Origin: Cynocephalus volans
Lineage: Eukaryota; Chordata; Mammalia; Dermoptera; Cynocephalidae
Assembly (NCBI RefSeq): GCF_027409185.1
Contig: NC_084462.1
Span: 2,710,578 to 2,774,577, forward strand
Length of the DNA stretch: 64,000 bases
Direction: 5' to 3'
Of the stretch, positions 1 to 17,782 are shown piece by piece (within the stretch, counting starts at the first letter, position 1; each line of letters opens with the position of its first letter). The notes below the pieces were generated by a model. It was not told the origin of the DNA. It saw only the letters and a program-made list of their open reading frames with translations, and ran no database searches. The translations under genes and the position numbers were made by a program.

Positions 1-7537
<7,537 letters not shown>

Positions 7538-7587
7538 CCTCAGTGGCACTGACAAGGATGGGGGTGGGGAGGAGATTGGTGAGAATT

Positions 7588-7593
7588 AATAAA
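7588..7593 (+). terminator. POLD1: POLD1 polyadenylation signal
   Basis: Canonical AATAAA 51 bases after the POLD1 stop, followed by a TG/T-rich stretch (CTGCTGTTTGGTCTTTGG). It gives a short 3' UTR of roughly 70-80 bases. Confidence 0.9.
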
Positions 7594-7609
7594 GTTCAGG
7601 CCTTTTGCT

Positions 7610-8590
7610 ACCTGCTGTTTGGTCTTTGGGGGATTGGAAGGGACAAGGTTCAATATCATAAGCCCTGGTGCCAGGCCCCGGACCTCACTGAGGCCTCCAC
7701 TGGACCTCCTCACCGTAGTATAAGATCCCTGGGCTCTTGCTTCTACTGCGGCCCCACACAGGTCAGGCATGCCTCAGTTTCCCCTCGGACCCCTGCCCTA
7801 TGGACCTGAGCGAACATTTCTCCACAAGCTCTCCCCTGCCCCTGCTCGGGGCACCAGGTGTCCAGCACCAGCCCACCCCTCCCTGGGGGCCAGTCCTGGG
7901 GTCCCTGGTGGCTGCCCCACCCTCCAGGTGCTGACCTGTTTCCTCCAGCCCCTGGGGCAGCCCCTGGCATGGAGGCTTCCACTCTACAGCACAACCAAGG
8001 GCCCCTGCTTTGTCACACACCCACGGATGTTTCCATTCAGGGTCCTGATGATCGGTTTTGGATATGGGTTCCCCCCTCAATGTTCACTTATGAGACCCCC
8101 TGGCAATCCCCATATCTGTCCCCACAGCCCCCCACTGCCTTCAGACACCATCAGTGCTCCAGAGTCACCTCCATCTCATACCCCCCTCAGGGACATAAAT
8201 CCTGTTGGCGCCCTCCCCCCCTCCCCCACCAGCTCCCAGCATCCCACTCCCCTTTGCTCCTGCTGAAATTTGGCTCCTGGGTCCAGATCTCCCCCCCATT
8301 TCCTGATTCCCCCTTCATGGACCACAGTGACTCCCTGATTCTTCCTTTACTTTTTCAGGTCCCCCCATATCCAGCTTCTCACATCTTTGCCCCTCAGGGT
8401 CACACCCCCATCCTCACCCCCAACTATGGGGATCCCCAAATCCAGATGGTTCCTAGGCCCACCCTCCCTGCCACGTGACCAAGGGGTTGTGCAATCCAGC
8501 CCCCTCCCCTGACCTCCCCAAGGGGATTTTCGAGGAGGGCCAAGCTCACAGGCCGGCACCCCCGCCCCCCACAGCACGGGGCTGGGCCAA
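7610..8590. other. POLD1-SPIB intergenic spacer
   Basis: About 1 kb of C-rich DNA between the POLD1 cleavage region and the SPIB TATA box. I see no exon, SINE or RNA gene. The 3' part (8520-8590) probably belongs to the SPIB promoter. Confidence 0.6.
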
Positions 8591-8650
8591 GGTATAAATA
8601 GGGGTGGTGGTTGCAGCCGGGCGGCAAGCCCAGCCTATCCCAGCACCACC
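8520..8650 (+). promoter_or_regulatory. SPIB: SPIB core promoter with TATA box
   Basis: TATAAATA at 8593-8600 lies 51 bases before the SPIB start codon. A kappaB-like GGGGATTTTC at 8521-8530 lies upstream; this second site is suggestive only. A true TATA box fits a tissue-restricted gene rather than a CpG-island gene. Confidence 0.75.
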
Positions 8651-11600
8651 ATGCTCGCTCTGGAGGCTGCACAGTAAGTGGGGTCCCCCTAAACTTGCAC
8701 TTGGGACCTTCACCGCATGCTACCCCTCTGCCGGGCCTCACCCACGGGCAGTGGTCTCCTCTGCTCAACCCAGGGGCAGGTGCGTGGGAGGGGAAGGGCC
8801 CACACCATCTCTTGCCCCTTCTGATTCTTCTATATCTCAGACTCTTTCCTCCATCCCCCGCACCCCTGCTGTCTTTCCTGGTCCCCAAAGATCTCATTTT
8901 TTTGCGACATTTTCTTCTCTCCCATCCTGCTGATGTCCTCTGCAAATGGGTCTCCACCTCTGTTCCTCTCCTTCCCTACATCTCTGTCTCTGTCCCTCCC
9001 TGGGTCTTGCTACATCTGTCGCTCCCCCTGTCTGCTTCTCACTCTGTTTCTTTTTTTGTTTCTGGGTCTCCGTTCTCTAACTCTTGCTCTCTCCTTGGCT
9101 CTGTCTTTGTCTCTGTATCTTTCACCCTCTTTCCGATTCTCTCTGTCCATCTATTCTCTCTCTCTTCTTCTGTCTACCTCCCCATCTCTGTATTTCTGAG
9201 GCTCAAGAAATAATTACTGCATCAGAGTGTGAATGTCTCTTTCCACACTTTTCTCTTTTCCCACCTCTCCTCGTGCCCCTCATCTGGGTCTCTTCTGTGT
9301 TTCCCCATCTCTGCCCACACATCTCTCCATCTCTCTCTGGTCCAAGGTGGACCCATTTAACCAATTCACCAACCAAGGCCCCACTGGCCCAGGCCCCCTC
9401 CCTACCCCACCTCTTCTCCCTGGGGACTTTCTCCCTCACTTTCCCTGCCCCCCCATCTATGCAAATCCCTAGGGGGAGGGGGACATTTGCCTGGCTCCCA
9501 CCCCCCACTTCCTGTCCCGGTAGGGGAGTGGGGGTGGATGTGGTGGGGCTGGTCTCACACAGGGACACCCAGCAGACTGCAGAGCTGCGGTGGTCACAGC
9601 TGTTGCTGCCTCCCTCCCCCCAGCCCCCGTCAGTCCCCCAATCACTTTGAGACTCAGATGGCTGAAGGAAGCCCTGACATGCCCCTGTGTCTCTCCCCCT
9701 CTAGGCTCGACGGGCCATACTTCAGCTGTCTGGTGAGTTGGGGCCCTGGGGGCCAGGGAGGGGTGGGGAAACCCACGTGGCCTACCATGACTTCCCTCAG
9801 AGAAGTGGCTTGCTCCCTGCCTCAGTTTCTCCTTCCGCCCCCTGCCATCAGTTTGTCTTTCTGAACTCTCCCTTGGTATCTCCTGCCACTCCCCAGCCCC
9901 ATCACAGATGTGCTTCTGATGTCTCGCCTTCTCTGAGCCTCTGAGTCCACTTTCTTTTGATTTTGTGTGCCTCTCTCTGTCCATCCCCCATTCAGCAAGT
10001 GCATTTATTCCCTCTTTCCTTTTCTCCTTTTTTTATATTAAAAAAATTTTTATTCTGTAATATTTCTGACACACAGAATACTATACCTAACACACTGACC
10101 CCATGACCCAATCTGAGAAATAGAATCTTACTGATGTGGTTGAAAAAAACCCTGCTTGTACCCCTTCCCCATCACATCCTGACCTGGAGTTTTGTTGGTT
10201 TTTTTTTTTTTGAAGTACTAAGGTGTGACTTACAAGTCAGTAAAGTGACGAATCTTGTGTACACCTCAATGAGTTTTTGTATTATACACATACCTGTGTA
10301 GCCGCCAACCAGATCAAGATAGAGAACATTTCCATTGCTCCGGAATATTTCCTCATGTCCCTTCCCAGTCAATACCCCTGTCTGATATTTTCCACCATTT
10401 TACCTGTTCTTGAACTTTACATAAAGTGAATTATGCAGCATGTCCCTTTTGGGGCCTGGCTTCCGTCACTCAACATGAAGTGTGTGTCTCGTGTCTGTTC
10501 CTTTTCCTTGCTATGTAGTAGTCCACCATCAGACTGCTCCACGGTTTGTTTATCCAATGCTCCTGTTGATGGACACCTGGGCTGGTTCCAGTTTGGAGCT
10601 ATTAATAAAGCTGCTCTGATTATTCTTGAACAAGGCTATTTTGTGGACACATGTTTTCAGTTTTTTTTTTTTTTTTTTTTTTAAAGATGACCGGTAAGGG
10701 GATCTTAACCCTTGACTTGGTGTTGTCAGCACCACGCTCAGCCAGTGAGCGAACCGGCCATCCCTATATAGGGATCTGAACCTGTGGCCTTGGTGTTATC
10801 AGCACCGCACTCTCCCGAGTGAGCCACGGGCCGGCCCACATTTTCAGTTCTCTTGGGTAAATCCTAGGAGTGAGATTGCTGGGTCATAGGGATGGTGTAT
10901 CTAGCAACACATGAGTCTTGGGACAAATCAAAGCAATATGGAGGTGGATTAAAGAAGCGTTGAGACCCCACCTGTGTAAAAACACTCCCACCTCCTCTCA
11001 GCCCTCACCTCCCTCCACCACCCCACCAGGCAGGCAAAGCTGGAGACATCCTTTGTACCTTCCCAGGCGCTATGTTTTAATTTTTGTTTTTTTCTTAATT
11101 TTACATTCCCCAGGTGCTATGATGTGCCTGTGGTACACCAGGAAAGTGCTAGGTTTCTCAGGAACCCCCAATCTTAGCAGGAGCTGGCTTCTGTGTGTCC
11201 CTCTTGCTTTGTGTCTGTCTCTACTTGCTGTATCTCTGTATGTCTCTCTCTTTGCCACTGTCTCTGGTGCCTAGTCTCTGTGTCTCTCTGTGTGTATGTC
11301 TCTCAGTTTCTGTTTCTGTTCTCTCCAGACTTTCCTCTTTTCTCCCGTTTGTGCCAGAGTTTCCACAAGGGTCCAGGGTGGGGCAGTGGCTCTCCGAAGC
11401 CTAAAATAACCCCCTCCCCTCCTCGAACCTGTTAGTATCCAGATGGTGTCTTCTATGACCTGGACAGCTGTAAGCACTCCAGCTACCCCAACTCAGAGGG
11501 GGCTCCTGGTGAGTGATCTTGGCCGTGCCACCCCCCAAACCTGGGCTTTGGGCAAATTTCACAGATGTGGGAGCTGAGGCCCAGGGGAGTTTATCACCTA

Positions 11601-13097
11601 GCACAGCAGGATAAGGGTAGCCCAGGCCTCCAGACCTCCTCCCTTTTCCTCTCCCACCCATCTGTTCCCTCATGCAAATCTTGGGGTCAGAGATTTGCAC
11701 AGCCCACAATGGCCCCTCTGTGCTAGGGGCTTCTAGTGGGAAGGGGTCTCAATCAGAATTCCCAGCTTCTGACTCAGTGCCCTTCTTCTAGACTCCCTGT
11801 GGGATTATCCCTGTGGGAGTCTCCCTGTGGATCTGGCACCTGTCCCAACTGCCCCCTATGAAGCTTTCGACCCAGCAGCAGCCACCTTTGGCCACCCCCA
11901 GGCTGTGCAGCTCTGCTATGGACCCTCAACCTACAGCCCTGCAGGGAGCCTCAACCCAGCCTCCGGCCTGGAGGCCCCAGGGCCCGGCCTCCCAGCGTAC
12001 CCCACAGAGGACTTCACCAGCCAGGTGAGGGGCAGGGTAGATAGTTGAAGTCAATCCCAATCATTTGGTTGAGGTTTACTAGGTGCCAGGCACCGCGTTA
12101 AAACTTGTGCACATAGTAACCGTTTTTATCCCTTTAGTAACCCTCTGAGGTGAAGCAGCATTATTACTCCATTGCACAAATAAGCCGACAGAGGCACAGA
12201 CACAAACCAAGAGACAGCACAGACTTGTGTTATCTGTGTTGGACAGGCTCCAACGAAAGTAGTTTAGGTGTTCCCTGGCCACGACGTGGAGATCTGAACC
12301 AAGGCCAGAGTCCACATTGTGAACAAAGACGGAGACCAGAATGGGAGGGCTGTAGCAGGGGTCTGAGAGGAGAAAGTGGAGGGAGTGCAGAGGGAGGGAG
12401 AAGGGGACCCTGGACGTGTAGGTGATCCTGACCTTCCGCAGACTCTGGGCCCTCCAGCATATGCCCCATACTCCAGCCCTGTGCTGTCGGAGGAGGAAGA
12501 TTTACTGCTGGACAGTCCTGCCCTGGAGGTCTCAGACAGCGAGTCAGATGAGGCCCTCGTGACTGGCCCTGAGGGGAGGGGATCTGAGGCAGGTATGTGG
12601 GAGTGGATGGGATGTGGGGACTCCAACTGGAGATGGGGGTAAGCAGCTAAAAGAACCATGGCTTCTCAAGCATCTACTATGTACTCCAGCACTGAAGGCG
12701 GTTCCCAGATCCATGCCACCTGCTGGCAGTATGATCTTGGACAAATGCCTCTACCTCTGTGTGCCTCAGTTTCCTGTCTGTATAACGGGGTTGTCAGTGG
12801 TTAGAGCACAGTGTTACAACACCAAGGTCAAAGGGTTCAGATTCTGTACCAGCCAGCCACCAAGAAACCCCCCCAAAACCCAACTATTCAACCCCTGCTT
12901 ATGTCCTTGTGCACAACGTCCATTTTGCTCAACCCCTGGAAAGTTGAGGTCATTAGATACTTTCCCTATCTGGGCCTCGGTTTCCCATCTGTAGAATCGG
13001 CATCATGGTCATTATCCCTATCTCATAGGGTTATGATGGAGACTAAATGAGCTCATAATTGTAAAGCGCCTACCAAAGCAAATGCTCCATAAAGGTT

Positions 13098-13168
<71 letters not shown>

Positions 13169-14191
13169 GCCTTGTTTATGGCTGAGGAGACCATCAGAGA
13201 GGTTAAGTCACCATCCAAAGGTCACACAACTGGGAAATAGCAGAGGCGGGATTCTTGTATCCAATGACCTGCTTTTTGGGGGGGCAGGGGAGGCTGGCCA
13301 GTACAAGGATAGAGCCCTGGACCTTGGTATCAGCACCATACTCTAACCGACTGAGTAAACAGTCAGCCCCTTAATGCCCTGCTTTGAAACCCCTAGTTCT
13401 GTAGGGTCCCTTGCTGCTTATAGGAGCCCAGGAGTCAGATGTCTCTCTGGCCTCTCCCAGGACCCCACCCCGTCTGGGGCTGAGAGGCTAGGAGACCAGG
13501 AGCTGGAGAAATGGCCAGGTGGCTTCAAACCGACTCCAGATCTATTCACCGCCACCCTTGGAGGAATACTGTCACGATTTCACAGATTCTTTCATCGTGG
13601 GCTCAACAAATATGTATTACTACTATGTGCTGGCCGCAGAAGAGAAAATAGGACAAACGCAAATCTTGAAAATTAAAGCACGCAAGGGGGATGGAGTTCT
13701 GGGGCTAACAGCTTTACCGAGGGGAACTGACTTGCCCCTGGTGAGACAAGACAGAGTCAGGTGTACCTAACAGCCACCTCCTTCCCCTCACTTCTCTGGA
13801 CTGGGAGATTGAGGCCGGGGTGGGAGTGGCGTGGGCGTGCGGGCGGAGCCTAAGGGACACCCCCCCTGACGCGTCCTCCTCTCCCACTGCAGGGGCGCGC
13901 AAGAAGCTGCGCCTGTACCAGTTCCTGCTGGGGCTGCTGACGCGCGGTGACATGCGCGAGTGCGTGTGGTGGGTGGAGCCGGGTGCCGGCGTCTTCCAAT
14001 TCTCCTCGAAGCACAAGGAGCTCCTTGCGCGCCGCTGGGGCCAGCAGAAGGGCAACCGCAAGCGCATGACCTACCAGAAGCTGGCGCGTGCTCTGCGCAA
14101 CTATGCCAAGACCGGCGAGATCCGCAAGGTCAAGCGCAAGCTCACCTACCAGTTCGACAGTGCGCTGTTGCTCGCCGCTCGCCGGGCTTGA
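8651..14191 (+). CDS. SPIB: Transcription factor Spi-B (ETS family)
   Basis: B-lymphoid and plasmacytoid-dendritic ETS factor, paralogue of PU.1; binds GGAA sites in the nucleus. Coding exons: 8651-8673, 9705-9732, 11436-11508, 11792-12024, 12442-12592, 13893-14191; total 807 bases, 268 aa (human 262). The start CACCACCATGC is a good Kozak context, and the peptide opens [12 protein letters not shown] as in human. Residues 1-169 are the acidic, Pro/Ser/Tyr-rich activation region with a CK2-like stretch [20 protein letters not shown]. The last exon encodes the ETS domain (about 171-256), including the [12 protein letters not shown] and [14 protein letters not shown]-type region (here [20 protein letters not shown]). 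Oddity: about six extra residues after DSLWD in exon 4, from a local microduplication (11793-11832). Introns carry pyrimidine repeats, LINE/SINE debris and a CA repeat. Confidence 0.96.
8820..9340. repeat. Pyrimidine-rich TCTCTG low-complexity tract in SPIB intron 1
   Basis: Long run of CT-dominated words (TCTCTGTCTCTGTCCCTCC type). A similar shorter tract is in intron 2 at 11185-11340. No coding signal. Confidence 0.65.
10030..10910 (-). mobile_element. Old LINE-1-like fragment (interrupted by a younger SINE)
   Basis: Text such as GCTATTAATAAAGCTGCTCT and GTAAATCCTAGGAGTGAGAT resembles the common mammalian L1 3' region from memory. The SINE dimer at 10661-10837 splits it: the L1-like text runs on across the insertion (ATGTTTTCAG .. 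TTTTCAGTTCTCTTGG). Strand and subfamily are uncertain. Confidence 0.5.
10661..10837 (-). mobile_element. tRNA-derived SINE, dimer, nested in LINE remnant
   Basis: Long T-run (10661-10682), right unit GATGACCGGTAAGGGGATC, TATATAGGG joint near 10766, left unit ending GGGCCGGCCC. Imperfect flanking repeat CACATGTTTTCAG / CACATTTTCAG. It is the clearest full-length dimer of the window. Confidence 0.88.
12720..12875 (+). mobile_element. MIR piece followed by degraded tRNA-SINE monomer
   Basis: 12722-12786 reads like a MIR core (GATCTTGGACAAATGCCTC.. CTCAGTTTCC). 12787-12875 is a worn SINE monomer: GTGGTTAGAGCACAGTG, ACACCAAGGTCAAAGGGTTC, CCAGCCAGCCACC. Confidence 0.6.
13101..13169. repeat. (CA)n microsatellite
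   Basis: About 33 CA dinucleotides with one AAAC interruption, in SPIB intron 5. Confidence 0.95.
13272..13370 (-). mobile_element. tRNA-derived SINE, monomer (worn)
   Basis: Reverse monomer: GGCTGGCCAGTACAAGGATA, CCTTGGTATCAGCACCATAC, CTCTAACCGACTGAGTAAAC, CAGCCCC. Divergent from the consensus, so probably older. Confidence 0.7.
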
Positions 14192-16058
14192 GCTCACCTA
14201 GGTTCTCGGGGCTCTCAGGGATTCGTGCCCTGCCTGGGGAGGCCCGGGAACCCCACACCTCTTGTGGAGCTGCTTAAGGACTTCGTGGCCCAGCCAGGAC
14301 CCTTCTGTGGTCCCCGTGTCACGTTGGCGTCCCTACACCTTAGATCCCCACGTTTGGGGGGAGGGGTGCTGACATAATCCCTAAGCCCTACTCAGGGTCC
14401 CTCTGGGATCCCCCAGTTGTGTCTGGGGTCCCTCTGGGATTCCTTTATCATGAACAGGATCTCCAGGGATCTGCACGATTGGGTCACAGAACCCACAGAC
14501 AACTATACTGTGTGTGTATGGAGGAAGGGGGGTTGGGAGCGGACAGTGCTTCCAGAATCCCAAGAGCTTCTCTGAGATCTCTTTGTGATATCTGAGATCT
14601 CCCAGCCAGGTCTGGGACCTCTCTGAGATCCCTCGTGTGTCTGTGAATCTTCAATCTCATGGGGAGGGGGGCACGGAGCCCACAGATCATCACACCAGGA
14701 GGGGGCACTGCCAGCAACCTTAAGCCTTGTTTGGGGAGTCCCTCTGGGATCTTCTTCTCATGTCTGTGTCCCTTTTGTTGGATCTGAAACCTCCAAGTTA
14801 TGTCTTGAGCCCTCTGGGAAACTTTTATCAAGTTTCAGGTCTATGTGCCCATCTATTACTCTCTTGTCACATCTGTCCCCCCAAATTTCTTTGAGAGTCC
14901 CTAATTCTCTGGAACTACTTTGCTGTCACTTTCCTTGTGTCTGGAATTCTCCAGTCACATCTATGGCCCCTCTGGGATCCTTCTGTCATGTCTGGGCCCC
15001 CTCTGGGATACCCTTGTCATATCTAGGATCCTTCAATCATATGAGGCCCTCCTAGGTCCCCCATCTGATATGCCCCCTTAGGGACCTCACAAGCAGCCTT
15101 GAGTTCTTATGGGGACTCTACCCTTCCTGGGGTACTCTCCGTGTGGCCACACTGAGGATCATTCTGGCCACTCAACTGATTTCTGGATGATCTTGGCAGC
15201 CCTTCCCCATGTCATTTCTAACTAGAGGTCTCAAGCTGGTCAACTCACCACCCCAGACCCAGGCAAACCAGGTCCCTGGTGGTGTTTTCTTTTTAGTTCA
15301 CAGCAGTGTTTTGGGAGGGAATCTGAATTACCAGCCAACCTTTCAAAATAGGGAGATTTGCAGATTTCTGGCTTCGCTTAAAACTTTGAACAATCCAGCG
15401 ACAGTGGGTCAGCTTTTCGGTATGGAGAGGCTGGAGCAGGACAGTGGCCCCCTCCTAACAGGGCATTTGTTCTCCAATCTGCCCCAGTCCCTGCCAACCC
15501 CAGCTGTCTTAACTCCAGCAGCTTCAATCATCAGCCTGTTTGACCCCCAACTATTTGCATTTCAATTCCTGTGTAAACCCAGCTGGAGCTGAAGCCTGGA
15601 TGAACTGTGGGAGCGCTGACTGAGACCCCGGGGGAATCACAGGCTGTGGGCCAAAGAGCTGGAGGTCCAAGTCCTTGAGCCTGGGTGGGCTGGGGATCTA
15701 GGGTGAATGACTTGCTGTTGCCTGGTCTCAGTTTGTCACTTCTGTGAAAAGAGGAGAGGAGGAGGAACATCTCTAAAAAGCCCTTGCAGCCCTGTTGAGC
15801 CTTTCACACACCTTCTGAAATCCACCCCAGCCCCACCGACGGCCTGGAGGAGGAGTAGGAGGAGCATCAAGGACTCAGAGAGGCAAGAGGTCCACGTGGG
15901 GACACACAACGGCTGCTGGACTGGGACCTGCCCTTATGAGAAGGTGGGGGAGGGGGAGAAGGGAGGAAGAGGGTGCAAAATATCCTCCCCAGGGCCTCCT
16001 CCTACAAAGAAGGTACTTTCTGCAAAAGCTATTATCGTCACCCTAAATGTGGAATAAA
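14192..16058 (+). other. SPIB: SPIB 3' UTR / downstream region with degenerate repeats
   Basis: Follows the SPIB stop. 14390-15070 is a degenerate repeat built on CTCTGGGATCC / GTCTGGGGTCCCTC words (about eight copies). The first polyadenylation signal I can see is at 16053, so either the 3' UTR is about 1.9 kb or a non-canonical site is used earlier. No exon of another gene is visible. Confidence 0.5.
16053..16058 (+). terminator. SPIB: Candidate SPIB polyadenylation signal
   Basis: AATAAA, with overlapping further copies (AATAAAATAAATAAAATAAG). It is 1.86 kb past the stop codon; assignment to SPIB is inference from position only. Confidence 0.4.
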
Positions 16059-16389
16059 ATAAATAAAATAAGAGAAATCAAGGTAGACAAAGCTCCTGGG
16101 ACCCTTTGTCAGAGACTGCAATCCTGCCCCTCCATTGGGGCCCACTGGCTCTCAGAGACACAGCGACAGCGAGGGGAAGATGAGATAGGAGATCGAATAG
16201 GCAGTCTTGACTGACGTCTAATGCCAAAATAAGAGGCTTGAGATGCTGGCACTGGGAGTTGCGTTTCATTTTTATGTCTTCCTCCCTTCCTGCCAATTAG
16301 AGTTCTTCCCCACCTCGTCCCCGCTTCCTCTTCTGTCTGGATCTCTATCCCCCATTCTCTGAGTCTCTGTCCGCCTGTCTCTGGATTGA

Positions 16390-17650
16390 GCCCCTGGGCT
16401 GGCGGCGAGGGACACGAAGCTCGAGTTGGCAGCGCCACGCCTGGCAGGGGCGCCTCCACGACTTCGCTGGGCTCCCGGGAGTGCCGTGGCAGTCTACCTG
16501 GCAACCCGTGACGTCACAGGAAGGCTGCAGCCGGGTTGGCTTGGCACTCCCTGCAGGGGGAGAAGTTTCCGGCTCATAGGGGGTTTTGGAAAAGAGGGGA
16601 GAGGGGAGATGCGCAGGAAGAAAACTCGGGGAGCTTGTCTTCTCTCACGCTGGGTCACTCACTCTACGTTCCCCCGCCCTCATCACAAATCCCCTACACC
16701 CTCTCCGCCACTTTCACAGCCCCCTCCCGCTCTTCCCAGCACCTGGCCGCCCCAGTCCCGTCCTTCCCCCAAGGCCTCTCCGCCCACCCGGCGTCCAGCC
16801 ACCACCCCATTCACCTTTTTTTTTTTTTTTGGCGTCTGGCCGGTTCCGGGATCTGAACCAGTGACTCAGGTGTTCTAAGGCTGCGCTCTAACCAACTGGG
16901 CTAACCAGCCGGCCCCCCACCCCATTCCGAAAGCTACGGGTCCCCCTGCCGGGAAGGGCGCCAACGTCCGGGCAGCCCTCCAGGGCCTTCCCAGCCTCCC
17001 TGCCCGTCCCCGCCGGGGACACCCGCCCCACCCCCGCGTCCGGTGCCCGCCGCACCCACTCCGGGAACAGTCGCGGGGAGCGGGTCGGCACGGTCCCAGG
17101 AGGGACAGCGGCCAGTCCGGGGCCCCAGGTGGCTGGGGCCCCAGGACTTCGATTCTACCCACGCTCGAGGGTTGGGACTCCGGAGTCCCAGAGCCCCAGG
17201 GCCCTCAGCGCGGGCACAGAGACCTCCTCCCCCGGCAGCGGTCCTGCCTACGCTGGGAAACCGGACCCTCCCTCCCAGCTCTGGTTTCCCGAAAACTCCT
17301 GACTCGCAGATGCTAAGAATGGCTTCCTAGACCGCCTCTCCCCGCCCCCTTCGTGCCGCAGTCCTGGCTCCAGCCCTCACTCCCTTCAGACCCCATCTCA
17401 GGGCCCGGGCGTCCAGGCCCTCGTCGTTTCCCCGGCGCCCTGCTTCTTCCGCCCCCCGACTCGCGAGTTTGGGCGCACAGCCACCTCCTCCCCGAGAGCC
17501 CGGAGCCCTCGCCTCCAGCGCCTGCTCCCTCAGGCCCGGGTGTCCGAGCCCCCAGCCTGCCTCCCTGGGAACCTGGCACTCGGCTCTGCCTCTTTGTCCA
17601 GCTGTTATTGCTCGCCCTTTAGAACACAGGGCGGGCGGAATGTGGGGCGG
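16390..17650. promoter_or_regulatory. Orphan CpG-rich block upstream of MYBPC2, with CRE
   Basis: GC- and CpG-rich DNA (dense at 16390-16560 and 16925-17640), unlike its surroundings. A perfect CRE palindrome TGACGTCA lies at 16509-16516. A tRNA-SINE (16813-16916) is inserted in the middle. The ORFs in it are not protein-like. It could be a CpG-island promoter of a non-coding RNA or a distal MYBPC2 element. Confidence 0.55.
16813..16916 (-). mobile_element. tRNA-derived SINE, monomer, with target-site duplication
   Basis: T-run 16817-16830, then CTGGCCGGTTCCGGGATC and GGGCTAACCAGCCGGCCC. The 11-base direct repeat CCACCCCATTC at 16802-16812 and 16917-16927 flanks it. Confidence 0.87.
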
Positions 17651-17782
17651 CTGACCAATGCCTCCCGGAGCCTGCTGGGAGTCCCAGAACTCCTTAAAGG
17701 GCTCCTCCTGGGGGCCCACCTGTCCTCCCTAGGGCCTAGAGGACGCAGCTGCTGTCAGAGGAGTGGGAGGAGGTCCAGCGAC
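17640..17782 (+). promoter_or_regulatory. MYBPC2: MYBPC2 proximal promoter and 5' UTR (inferred)
   Basis: Directly upstream of the MYBPC2 start codon. It holds a CCAAT box (17656-17660), a weak TATA-like CTTAAAG near 17693, and E-boxes CACCTG (17718) and CAGCTG (17746), as expected for a muscle gene. The transcription start is not determined. Confidence 0.5.

Noticed and set aside
16426-16878. 150 aa frame in the orphan CpG block
   Set aside because: It starts at a non-ATG codon and runs into the inserted SINE, with no family resemblance.
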